64,000 bases of DNA from Ottelia alismoides (taxonomy: Eukaryota; Streptophyta; Magnoliopsida; Alismatales; Hydrocharitaceae): the NCBI GenBank assembly GCA_037367405.1, contig JAZKJV010002954.1, positions 1-64,000 of the forward strand, written 5' to 3'. The notes beneath the pieces are model-generated. The model did no database searches. It worked only from the letters and a program-made list of their open reading frames with translations, and was not told where the DNA came from. The translations under genes were made by a program, and so were the position numbers. The first letter of the stretch is position 1; every line of letters begins with the position of its first letter. Positions 39,649 through 48,800 of this stretch are shown here, piece after piece.

Positions 39649-40269
39649 ATGGCGACCACGAGCGTGGCGTTTCCAGCGCCCGATCTGCTCACACAATTGG
39701 CACGACTCGGCGCGCGGCGGTTGACGGTTTCACAATACCACACGATGCACGATGTGGGCATCATCATGGAGGGCGATCGCGTCGAACTCCTGGATGGCTA
39801 TCTCGTGGAGAAGGCAATGCGCAATCCGCCGCACGATGGCGTGGTCACACGCTTGACCAACCGCCTCCCACGTCGCGTTCCGCTGGGCTGGGTGACACGG
39901 ATTCAGTCGGCGGTCACGTTCGCGACCAGCGAACCGGAACCGGATGCGGCGATTGTTCGTGGCGATGATACCTCGTTCGATGCACGGCATCCACAACCAT
40001 CGGATTTCGGAATCATCATCGAAGTTTCGGATTCCAGCCTGACTTTCGATCGTCGCGAAAAGGGACGGATTTACGCAGAAGTGTCGATCCCCATCTACTG
40101 GATCATCAATCTCGTGGATCGCCAACTTGAGGTGTACTCCGACCCGCAACCGTCTGCCTCGCCACCGTGCTACGCGACACGAACCGACTACGGACTCCGT
40201 CAAACCGTGCCGCTCATGCTCGACGGCGTCACGGTCAGCATGATTCCAGTCGCGGAACTGCTCCCGTGA
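39649..40269 (+). CDS. Uma2 family (DUF820) putative endonuclease, copy 2
   Basis: A 206-aa paralogue of the gene at 38362. Candidate metal-site residues are Asp99 (SEPEPDAAIV), Glu125 (FGIIIEVSDSS) and Lys138 (RREKGRIYAE). The ATG at 39649 has AGGAGG upstream, much stronger than any earlier in-frame start. The C-terminal part ends QTVPLMLDGVTVSMIPVAEL, almost the same as copy 1. It is convergent with the PVC cytochrome gene, leaving 19 bp. The target and cellular role of Uma2 proteins are not known from sequence. Confidence 0.9.
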   Translation: MATTSVAFPAPDLLTQLARLGARRLTVSQYHTMHDVGIIMEGDRVELLDGYLVEKAMRNPPHDGVVTRLTNRLPRRVPLGWVTRIQSAVTFATSEPEPDAAIVRGDDTSFDARHPQPSDFGIIIEVSDSSLTFDRREKGRIYAEVSIPIYWIINLVDRQLEVYSDPQPSASPPCYATRTDYGLRQTVPLMLDGVTVSMIPVAELLP

Positions 40270-40288
40270 TCGTAAGCCTCGATGCAAC

Positions 40289-43222
40289 TCACTTCTTCTG
40301 CAAATAGGCGATTAGGTCACGCAGTTCGTCGTCCTTCAACGCATCGAACAAGCCTTCTGGCATCACGGAGTTGTTCGTCGGTTTACGGCTCTCGATGTCG
40401 ACCTTGCTGATGATGAGTTGCTCGTTCACCGTGCGGACCGTCAGGGCGATGGCGGTCTCGTTCTTGATGAGTCCGGTCACCACGCGGCCGTCGACGAGAT
40501 TCAACTGCGTCATCTTGTAGTCGAACGGCACCACCGCATTCGGATCGAGGACGTTTTCGAGAATGTAATCGAGGTTCGAGCGTTGACTGCCGGTCAGTTC
40601 CGGACCGACTTCGCCTCCCTCGCCGAACAGCTTGTGACACGCCGCACACTGCTTCACATACAGCGCTTTGCCCGTCTCCAGGTTCGCTTTCGCCAAGACA
40701 TCCGGAGTCAGTTGACGCTTGATTTTCGTGGTCTGTTCGACGCGATTGGCGTTCGCGGCCTTCACCGTACCCCAGACTTTGCCGAGTTGCTCCGTCACAG
40801 ACTTGTCGTTCAGCGAGACGATCTGCCGTGCGGCGAACGCACTGATGTCGCTCTTGGGGATGGTCCCCTTCTCGACCGCTTGCAGTAGCAGCGCCGCGAA
40901 CTTCGGTCGTGACGCGAGCGTGAGAATCGCGTCGGTTTTTTCCTCTTCGGTCAGTTTGGAATAGATCGCCAAGATGTTGCTCGCAATCGAAGCATCGGAA
41001 TAACCCGCAAGGCCACGGATGGCGACGCCGCGGACAGTCACATCGTTCAACCAGTTCTGCAACGTTCCAGCGAAGTCTTTGGGCTTCACGCGGAGTAATT
41101 TCTCGATCGCCCGCACACGATCCGTGGTTGGTAGCTTGTCGTTCGCAGCTTGAAAACTCAGCAATGCGACCGCACGATCGTCGCCAAACTTCAACGCTAA
41201 ATCATCAGCGAGTTCACGGATTGCTGGGTTTCGTTCGGTCGAGAGTTTCGCATATGCGGCCACCCAACTCTTCGGCGGTGCCACGCTCTTGCGATCGTCG
41301 AGCGCTGCCAGAATACCCTTGAGGATGTCTTCGCGAGTGTCATCGTTCGGCGCCGATTCCAGCAACGGCAGCACGTGCTGAAGTTGCTCGGTCAAGCTTG
41401 TGTTGGGCAGGATCGACACGAGTCGAACGATGTTCGTGCGCACACGGCGGATCGCGATGCTGTTCACGAGTTTCAACGCTTCGTCCGGCTTCGAGAGAAC
41501 CGCCGGCTGAATACCGAGCCAGTAGAGTTGCGTGAGCTTGTCGTCGGCGTTGTCAGCGACATTTTTGAAAAGAGTCAAGGCATCATTGAAGGCGTCTGCA
41601 GGCGCACGTCGTGGGAGGGAATTGGCAACCGCGGCCCGTACTGCGGCTGACTCGTCCTTCAGTAAATTGGGACGGATCATACTCGCCACCAACTCCAGGT
41701 TGTCCTTTTCGTATGCCACCATGGACTGTCGTGCGGACCAAATCCGAACTGACTCCGGCAACAGGTTGCCACCATAAAAGCCAGGTTGGCCGAGTGCGAA
41801 CCGCGTCCAGTAGCCTCGCAGAAAAGCGATTTCTTCAGTTCGTGAGGAGTTATGCGACACAAACTCCGCTGGTGGAGTTTCGACATTCTTGCCGCTGGCT
41901 TTGCGTTCCTGCAAGTTTCGACGAGCTTTTCGCACTAGCCACTCGTTCTTGCTCTTGTGCGATTGCCATAGCTCGCCGTCCGTCATCGTGCTCACATCGC
42001 CCGCGAACTTCTTCGGCGCCCCATATGCGATGCGATAAATCCGCCCATTGCTCGTGTCGGCGACGTCGTAGTTGTGGCACTCGCCCGTGTCGCTCCAATC
42101 GCTCACGTACAGCGCCCCCTCTGGCCCTTGCTTCACGCAAATGCCGCGGAACCACGGATCGTTCGCGAACGCGAAATCCGGTCGACGCACGCCCTTCATG
42201 CCTGAACTGGTGCGTTCGAGGCCGTCGTTGTTGAGGCGATTGCCGTGGATGTTGCACGTGAAGAGCGTGTTGCGATACTCCTTCGGAAAGTTGTCCCCCA
42301 AGTAGATCGCACAGCCGCTGTGCGCGTGACCGCCGCCCGCGTCGCCGTGTTCCTTCTTCGCCGTGCCCGTCGCTTTATCGAATCGCGACTCGGTCCAGTG
42401 GCCACCGGCCCAGTGCCTGTAATCGACCGCACTTTTCATGAGATCGAAGGCATACGGATTCGGGTCTTGGCCATACATGCGTTGATAACGCCCGCCCGGC
42501 ACCACATGGAATAAATGATCAATCACACAATTGGTGATGAACATTTCACCATATTCATCAAAGTCGAGGCCCCACGGATTGGTGGTGCCGGTGGCGACGA
42601 CTTCAAACACCTTGCGGGTGGGGTGGAATTTCCAGACGCCGCAGTCCATGTAAGTGCGTTTGTCTTGCGGCGTGCCTGGTGCGCCCACCCAGGACTTGGT
42701 TTGGATGCCGTTGCAACCATAGAGCCAGCCGTCCGGCCCCCAGATCAACGAATTGAAGACGTTGTGTTTCGCTTCCTTGAGGTTCCAACCATCGAGCAGA
42801 ATCTGCGGCGGGCCGCTGGGTTTGTCATCCTTGATCGGCACGAAGATCAGGTTCGGCGTGCTGCAGAGGTACATGCCGCCGAAGCCCAGTTCGATGCCCG
42901 AGAGGTTGCTACCGTTATCGATCACAACTGTCCGTTTATCGTGCTTGCCATCGCCATCGACGTCTTCGAGAATGATGACGCGATCCTTGCCCATACCGTC
43001 GGCACGCCATTTCGGATAACTGAGACATTCGACGACCCACATCCGTCCGCGATCGTCGAACGTGAACGCGATCGGTTGCACGACATCCGGTTCGCCCGCA
43101 AACAGCGTAACGTTGAAGCCAGGCGGAACCGTGAATTTGCTCGCCGCTTCTGCGACCGGAACAGGCTTATCCGCAGCAATAAGTTGTGTAGTGAACAGGA
43201 CTAGGAGAAGAGCAACACGCAT
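40289..43222 (-). CDS. PVC-type heme-binding CxxCH protein with propeller and HEAT-like region
   Basis: A secreted 977-aa protein. It opens with a signal peptide (VALLLVLFTTQLIAADKP) and then the family start FTVPPGFNVTLFAGEPDVVQ. The propeller has FDDRGRMWVVECLSYPKW, DGDGKHDKRTVV, SLIWGPDGWLYGCNGIQT and QGPEGALYVSDWSDTGECH. A long HEAT-like helical region follows (LVRLVSILPNTSLTEQLQHV and similar). The C-terminal cytochrome has YVKQCAACHKLFGEGGEVGP near residue 861 and ends LRDLIAYLQKK. The frame is intact. It is longer than the neighbouring 866-aa paralogue in the helical part. Confidence 0.93.
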   Translation of the reverse strand: MRVALLLVLFTTQLIAADKPVPVAEAASKFTVPPGFNVTLFAGEPDVVQPIAFTFDDRGRMWVVECLSYPKWRADGMGKDRVIILEDVDGDGKHDKRTVVIDNGSNLSGIELGFGGMYLCSTPNLIFVPIKDDKPSGPPQILLDGWNLKEAKHNVFNSLIWGPDGWLYGCNGIQTKSWVGAPGTPQDKRTYMDCGVWKFHPTRKVFEVVATGTTNPWGLDFDEYGEMFITNCVIDHLFHVVPGGRYQRMYGQDPNPYAFDLMKSAVDYRHWAGGHWTESRFDKATGTAKKEHGDAGGGHAHSGCAIYLGDNFPKEYRNTLFTCNIHGNRLNNDGLERTSSGMKGVRRPDFAFANDPWFRGICVKQGPEGALYVSDWSDTGECHNYDVADTSNGRIYRIAYGAPKKFAGDVSTMTDGELWQSHKSKNEWLVRKARRNLQERKASGKNVETPPAEFVSHNSSRTEEIAFLRGYWTRFALGQPGFYGGNLLPESVRIWSARQSMVAYEKDNLELVASMIRPNLLKDESAAVRAAVANSLPRRAPADAFNDALTLFKNVADNADDKLTQLYWLGIQPAVLSKPDEALKLVNSIAIRRVRTNIVRLVSILPNTSLTEQLQHVLPLLESAPNDDTREDILKGILAALDDRKSVAPPKSWVAAYAKLSTERNPAIRELADDLALKFGDDRAVALLSFQAANDKLPTTDRVRAIEKLLRVKPKDFAGTLQNWLNDVTVRGVAIRGLAGYSDASIASNILAIYSKLTEEEKTDAILTLASRPKFAALLLQAVEKGTIPKSDISAFAARQIVSLNDKSVTEQLGKVWGTVKAANANRVEQTTKIKRQLTPDVLAKANLETGKALYVKQCAACHKLFGEGGEVGPELTGSQRSNLDYILENVLDPNAVVPFDYKMTQLNLVDGRVVTGLIKNETAIALTVRTVNEQLIISKVDIESRKPTNNSVMPEGLFDALKDDELRDLIAYLQKK

Positions 43223-43295
43223 GGGAAGAGTTCCAAATCGGACGAGGCATCAGTTGCGAAGTGGTATCATACCATCACGCACCTGAGGATACGAG

Positions 43296-43832
43296 ATGGC
43301 AGTCAAGCGGATCACAATCGAGCAATACTATCAAATGCCGACGCAAGATGTTCATGATGAACTGATTCGCGGTCGTGTCGTGATCCGTCCGCTTCCTGGG
43401 GGGCTACATGCCGCCACGACGAAGCACGTGTGTGACCTTCTCACGAGTTTTGTTCTCGCGCGCAAGCTCGGCCGTGTGAGCGGTCGGACGGCGGTGATTA
43501 CACATCGCGATCCGGATTCGATGCGCGGTCCGGACCTGAGTTACTGGAGTCGAGCGCAGTGCGAAAGCCGTGCGTGTTGGCATCCGGAAATGATTCCTGA
43601 CCTGATCGCCGAGATCGTCGACGAAGATGAATCGTTCGAGACGCTCCGCTTGAAGACGGAAGAATACTTGGGAGCCGGCGTGCGGCGGGTCTGGCTGATC
43701 GATCCATATGAGCGCAAAGTGTCGGAACACGTCACGACAGGGAGTGCGGCGGTGTTATCGGATTCCGGTACGCTCAGCGGCGGAGAGTTGTTGCCGGGCT
43801 TCGCATGCCGTGTGTCCGGGTTGTTCGTGTGA
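43296..43832 (+). CDS. Uma2 family (DUF820) putative endonuclease, copy 3
   Basis: A 178-aa Uma2 protein from a different subgroup than copies 1 and 2. It starts ITIEQYYQMPTQDVHDELIR, with RGRVV as in typical Uma2 N-termini. Candidate catalytic residues are Asp80 (MRGPDLSYW), Glu106 (IPDLIAEIVDEDES) and Lys120 (RLKTEEYLGAGV), followed by RRVWLIDPYER. The ATG at 43296 has GAGGA upstream. It is divergent from the PVC cytochrome and 36 bp upstream of copy 4 on the same strand, so the two are probably co-transcribed. Confidence 0.92.
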   Translation: MAVKRITIEQYYQMPTQDVHDELIRGRVVIRPLPGGLHAATTKHVCDLLTSFVLARKLGRVSGRTAVITHRDPDSMRGPDLSYWSRAQCESRACWHPEMIPDLIAEIVDEDESFETLRLKTEEYLGAGVRRVWLIDPYERKVSEHVTTGSAAVLSDSGTLSGGELLPGFACRVSGLFV

Positions 43833-43868
43833 GAGTCGTGTGGTATCGAGAATTGGGGATGATTTACA

Positions 43869-44393
43869 ATGACGACCGTGACGGCAACACGGCTCATCAC
43901 GGCCGAAGAGTTCATGGTGATGCGACAACCGAAGTACGGCAGCAAAGAAGAACTCGTACGAGGGGAGATTGTCACCACGCCGACGACTAAATCGGAACAT
44001 GGCTTGGTTCAGTCCACAATCGAATGGCTGTTGATGACTCTGGTTTATCCCCAGCGTCTCGGCTGGGTCGGAAGTGCATCCGGTGTCATCACGGAACGCG
44101 ACCCAGACTCCGTGTGTGGGCCTGATGTCGCGTTTTTCAGTATCGAACGGATGCCAAACCGTCCGAGTGGTTACCCAGGAATCTCACCCGACGATCGCCC
44201 TGGGCCTCGGATGGAGAAGCTTCGCGAATACTTGGCGGCTAAGGTTGGGTTAGTGTGGGATGTCAATCCAGACGATCGGAGTGTGATAGTATACCCCTGG
44301 TCAACGCGGATTGGTTTATCACGAGACCGATTTGTTGACTGGGGTGAAGTGCTGCCCACGTTCACCTGTCAAGTCGCACAGTTTTTCGCCTAA
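43869..44393 (+). CDS. Uma2 family protein, copy 4, apparently lacking the catalytic-Glu segment
   Basis: A 174-aa Uma2 protein. The N-terminal RLITAEEFMVM, EELVRGEIV and CGPDVAFFS (Asp86) match the family, and KLREYLAAKVGLVWDVNPDD matches its C-terminal part. The expected strand carrying the metal-site Glu, normally between the GISPD and DRPG segments, is absent: GYPGISPDDRPGPRMEKLRE runs straight through. The frame is intact, so this looks like an in-frame loss of about ten residues. It is likely catalytically impaired unless another acid substitutes. It starts at an ATG 36 bp after copy 3. Confidence 0.85.
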   Translation: MTTVTATRLITAEEFMVMRQPKYGSKEELVRGEIVTTPTTKSEHGLVQSTIEWLLMTLVYPQRLGWVGSASGVITERDPDSVCGPDVAFFSIERMPNRPSGYPGISPDDRPGPRMEKLREYLAAKVGLVWDVNPDDRSVIVYPWSTRIGLSRDRFVDWGEVLPTFTCQVAQFFA

Positions 44394-44417
44394 GCGACTC
44401 TCTCCGGAGCCTTTCCC

Positions 44418-45257
44418 ATGATGCCACTCGTACTCTCGGACGCACAAGTCCAGCAATACCACCACGACGGCTACGTATTGGCGAAGAACTTCTTCGACGC
44501 GGAAGAGATCGGCTTACTCGCGCGTGCGGCGAAGGAGGATAACGAACTCGACAAGCGTTCGTTCGGCCGCGCCGACGGTGAAGGGGGTGTCGTGCGTCTG
44601 AGTCTCTGGAATCACCCTGGCGACGGTATCTATGGACAGTTTGCACGCTGCGAACGGATGGTGCGTAGCTGTGAAAAACTGCTCGGCGGCGAGGTGTATC
44701 ACTATCACTCCAAGATGATTCTGAAGGATGCCAAGGTCGGCGGTGCGTGGGCGTGGCACCAAGACTACGGCTACTGGTACCAGAACGGCGTGCTATTTCC
44801 CTTGCTGACGAGCGTGTTCATCGCCGTCGATCCGTGTACACGCGAAAACGGTTGTTTGCAGGTACTGAAGGGGTCACACCATGCGGGTCGCATTCATCAT
44901 GTGTTGACCGGCGATCAAGCGGGCGCGGATCGCGAGCGTGTCGACGAGTTGAAGAAACGGCTCGAACTGGTCTACGTCGAGATGTCGCCAGGCGATTCGC
45001 TGTTCTTCCACTCGAACCTGTTGCATCGCAGCGATCAGAATCAATCGGACTATTCGCGATGGAGCATGATTTGCTGCTTCAACGCCGCTCGCAACGACCC
45101 ATATAAAGATAGCCACCACCCACGTTACACACCTTTGAAGGTCGTGCCGGACTCGTCAATCAAAGACGTCGGCATCAAGCGATTCAGCGATTCCGGCGAC
45201 GTCGCGTGGCTCGAAGACCGTAAAGATCGCAGCGCGCGTGCGTTGAGCGAGAACTAA
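44418..45257 (+). CDS. Phytanoyl-CoA dioxygenase (PhyH) family protein
   Basis: A predicted Fe(II)/2-oxoglutarate-dependent oxygenase of 279 aa. The facial triad is visible: His114 and Asp116 in AWAWHQDYGYW, and His203 in SNLLHRSDQN; Arg214 in YSRWSMICC could bind 2-oxoglutarate. CLQVLKGSHHAGRI and EMSPGDSLFFHSN are typical. The ATG at 44418 follows GGAG by about 8 nt. It starts 24 bp after copy 4 of Uma2 and precedes a small exported protein. The substrate is not deducible; planctomycete PhyH proteins are a broad, mostly uncharacterised set. Confidence 0.92.
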   Translation: MMPLVLSDAQVQQYHHDGYVLAKNFFDAEEIGLLARAAKEDNELDKRSFGRADGEGGVVRLSLWNHPGDGIYGQFARCERMVRSCEKLLGGEVYHYHSKMILKDAKVGGAWAWHQDYGYWYQNGVLFPLLTSVFIAVDPCTRENGCLQVLKGSHHAGRIHHVLTGDQAGADRERVDELKKRLELVYVEMSPGDSLFFHSNLLHRSDQNQSDYSRWSMICCFNAARNDPYKDSHHPRYTPLKVVPDSSIKDVGIKRFSDSGDVAWLEDRKDRSARALSEN

Positions 45258-45293
45258 CCCTTGGCTGCTGTTTCCCAAGAATGGCGTTTCCAA

Positions 45294-45788
45294 ATGTTCA
45301 ACAAAGACCGAAAGACTCTCACGTTGCTGGTTCTGCTCATGATCGGTTCCACTGTGGTCGCCGAAAAGAAGTTGAGCGCGATTCCGGATCCGATCCTGAC
45401 CGTGTTGGAGAAAGCCGAGAAGTTTGAATTGTTATCGATCAGCCCAGAGCGACTCAAAGAGAAACCTGCAGATGACTTCCACGGCTGGAAAGTACTGGGC
45501 AAAACAGAAGTGAACGATGCCGATGTCCGCAAGAAGATCGTCACCGAGTTGCAGAAGGGCGTCGCCGAGAGCAAGGGCAACGTGGCACTCTGTTTCAACC
45601 CTCGTCACGCCATCCGCCTCACTCGTAATGGGAAGACTACCGATTTGCTCATTTGCTTTGAGTGCCTCCAGGTGCAAGTCTTTGCCAGTGGCAAGCAAGA
45701 GGACGGTTTCTTGATCGAGCGGTCACCGCAAGCCGTGTTCGACCAAGTGTTGAAAAATGCCAAAGTACCGCTGCCGCCTAAACCCTAA
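45294..45788 (+). CDS. Hypothetical exported protein
   Basis: A 164-aa protein that I do not recognise. The N-terminus (RKTLTLLVLLMIGSTVVAEK) is a plausible signal peptide. The mature part contains LLSISPERLKEKPADDFHGW, VLGKTEVNDADVRKKIVTEL and a paired pattern GNVALCFNPRHAIRLTR / GKTTDLLICFECLQVQVF with two Cys. The start is placed at the internal ATG 45294 because an earlier one lacks a signal sequence and ribosome-binding site. It follows the PhyH gene by 36 bp, so the two may form an operon with the next PVC cytochrome. Confidence 0.72.
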   Translation: MFNKDRKTLTLLVLLMIGSTVVAEKKLSAIPDPILTVLEKAEKFELLSISPERLKEKPADDFHGWKVLGKTEVNDADVRKKIVTELQKGVAESKGNVALCFNPRHAIRLTRNGKTTDLLICFECLQVQVFASGKQEDGFLIERSPQAVFDQVLKNAKVPLPPKP

Positions 45789-45879
45789 GCGAACCTTCGG
45801 CTCTCATCGTTTTTCAGCCAATTCCATACACTGCCCCCACCTACCTCCGCACACCTCCCTCGTTTGGAGTCCTTTGCCG

Positions 45880-48800
45880 ATGTTGCGTTCCTCTCGCCGT
45901 CGAGTCTGGGCTATGCTGCCTACACTCCTCCTTGCACTACTCGTACTCCCACAAGCCGTCTCGCAACAGAAGAAAGACACAAAAGACAAAAAGGACGCGA
46001 AAAAAGCCGCACGTCCGCAACCGGACTTATCCACGGCTCAGGATTTGATGGGGAAGAAGCCGCGAAAAGCCAAGGATGCGCTTCCGCCTAGCGCCATCCC
46101 CCTGCAATTCATCAACGGCGAACGCATCGCGTTTATCGGCAACACGACCGCCGAACGGATGAGCCTCTACGGCCACTTCGAAACGATGCTGCACCTGCGG
46201 CATGCCGACAAAAAACTTGTCGTCCGAAACTTCGGCTTCCCTGCGGATGAAGTGAGCATCCGTCAGCGATCGAACGACTACACCAAACTCGACGACCCCT
46301 TCTATACGTTCGACGCGGACACCGTCTTCTGCTTCTTCGGTTGGAACGAGTCGTTCAAAGGCGCCGAAGGAGTCGAGAAATTCAAGAGCGATTACGAGAA
46401 GTTTCTGGATGACTTTGGCAAGACATACCCACGCGACGATGCCGGCAATCCACCGCGATTTGTAATCGTCTCGCCGATGGCATTCGAGAACACGGGCGAC
46501 AAGTTCCTCCCAGATGGTAAAGCCGAGAACGCCCGCATCAAGCTGTACGTTGCAGCGTCCAAAGCGGTCGCGGAAAAACGCAAACTCGCCTTCGTCGATA
46601 TCTTCACGCCCACGCTGGAAGCGTTCGCGAAGGGCGGCGGAAAACTGACGGTCGGCGGATTCCAGATGAACGAAGCTGGCGACAAAGTCCTCGCCGAGGC
46701 GCTCGACGTCGGCTTGTTCGGTAAGCGGTTCGAGCCTGGTAAGATCGGCACCAGCGAGTTCGAGAAACTCCGTGCAGCGGTCAACGACAAGGCGTGGCAT
46801 CACACGCAAGACTATCGCATGGTCAACGGCTGGTACGTGTACGGCGGTCGGCGTACGTTCGACACCGAAACGTTCCCACGCGAATACGTGAAGCTCCGCA
46901 ACATGACCGGAGTGCGCGATCAGTACGTATGGGACATCGCCGCTGGAAAAGAGGTCGCCGGAAAGCCAGATGATAGCAAGACGGGCGATCTAATCGTTCC
47001 ACCAACGCGATTCGGTGCACCGGGTCGCGACTACTCGGAAAACCCGGGCGAATTGAAATATCAATCGCCAACCGAATTCATCAAGTCCGCGAACGTACCG
47101 CCGAATGTCGAAGTGAAAGCGTTCGTCGACGAAACGATATTCCCTGAAATCGCGAAGCCGGTTCAACTGAACTTCGACAACAAAGGGCGGCTCTGGGTGA
47201 GTACCATGCCCAGCTACCCCCTGTGGCGTCCAGGTGATCCGAAACCCGCCGATAAACTCGTCATCTTCGAAGACACCAACGGCGACGGCAAAGCCGACAA
47301 GCGAACCGTCTTCTTCGACAAACTGCACTGCCCCACGGGCTTCGAATTCTACAACGGCGGCGTACTGGTCGTCGATCAACCACGCTTGCTGTTCTTGAAA
47401 GACACCAACGGCGACGATGTCGCAGACGAAGTGACGTACTTGCTCGATGGTTGGGCGACCGACGACACGCACCACACCTGCGGCGCGTGGGAGTGGAGCC
47501 ATGGCGGCCTGTTGCACATGCTCGAAGGCATCGCGACTAGCACGACGCTCGAAACGCCGTGGGGTCCGCATCGTAGTGCTGGTAGTGGCGGCGCATATGT
47601 CCTCGATCCGCGTTCACTGAAGATTCGGCAATTTTCACTACCAGGTATGGCGAACATGTGGTGCTACGTGTTCGACGAATGGGGCCAAGGCATCGTCGGC
47701 GATGGCACAACCGCAAACCAGACGTGGGATGTCCCCCTGAGCGGCGCACAATATCAGGGCCGCAAAGGGCTGCAGTTTATTTTGCCGGACGGTGAACGAC
47801 CGAACCTTGGCAACGAATGGCTCGTCAGCCGTGCGTTACCAGACGATATGCAGAAGCAGTTTACCTATGCGTGCGTGATCAACATGAACGGCTTGGTGCG
47901 TTACAGCATGCGTGAAGACGGCGCCGGCTTCATGGGCACTCGCGTCAAGGAGCCGAACACGCACAAGACTCGCGCTGGCAAAACCTACGGCGAACTGCTC
48001 TGGACCGATGACAAACACTTCCGCCCAGCCGATCCGCAGATCGGCCCAGATGGTGCGTTGTGGTTCGGCGATTGGGCCAACGCGCTGATCGGTCACATGC
48101 AGTATTCGCAGCGTGATCCGAATCGCGATCACGTTCGCGGTCGGATCTATCGCTTGGTTGGCAAAGGCCAGCAACTCGTGAAGCCCGTCACGCAACACGG
48201 GAAGAGCGTCGCTGAGATCCTGGAACAATTCCGCGAATACGAATGGCGCACTCGGTATCGCGCTCGTCGTGAATTGCACGATCGTCCTGCGAGCGAAGTG
48301 TTGCCGGCCGTTGCGGCCTGGGTGAAGAAACTCGATGCGAACGATGCGATGTACGATCGGCTCCGTTGCGAAGCGTTGTGGGTTCAGCAAGGACACCACG
48401 CAGTTGATGTGGCGTTGCTCGATGACGTATTGAAGGCGAAAACGTACCACGCTCGCGCGGCGGCGGTTCACGTATTGGCTGACGAACGCGATCGCATTCC
48501 TGGTGCGATCGAGCGGTTCAAAGCACTGGTGAATGACACTCATCCGCGCGTGCAAACCGAAGCCGCACGCGCGCTGAGTTTCTACCCAACGAAGGACGCG
48601 ATGGCGGCGGTCATGAGCATCGCCCAGAAGCCGATGGATTACTGGACGAAGTATACTGTCGAAGCCTCACTCGCAGCAAACTCGAGCGTCTGGTCCGGCG
48701 AGTATGCGACTGGCAAACTCGCGAAGGCAGGCTCCGATATGGACAAGTTCCTCGACGAGATTTTGAAGAGCGCGAAGAGCGATCTTCGAGCCGTGCCGTG

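Noticed and set aside
47836..48555. 239-codon minus-strand frame within the SGNH/PVC cytochrome gene
   Set aside because: Antisense to conserved propeller and HEAT-like sequence. The composition is that of a shadow frame.
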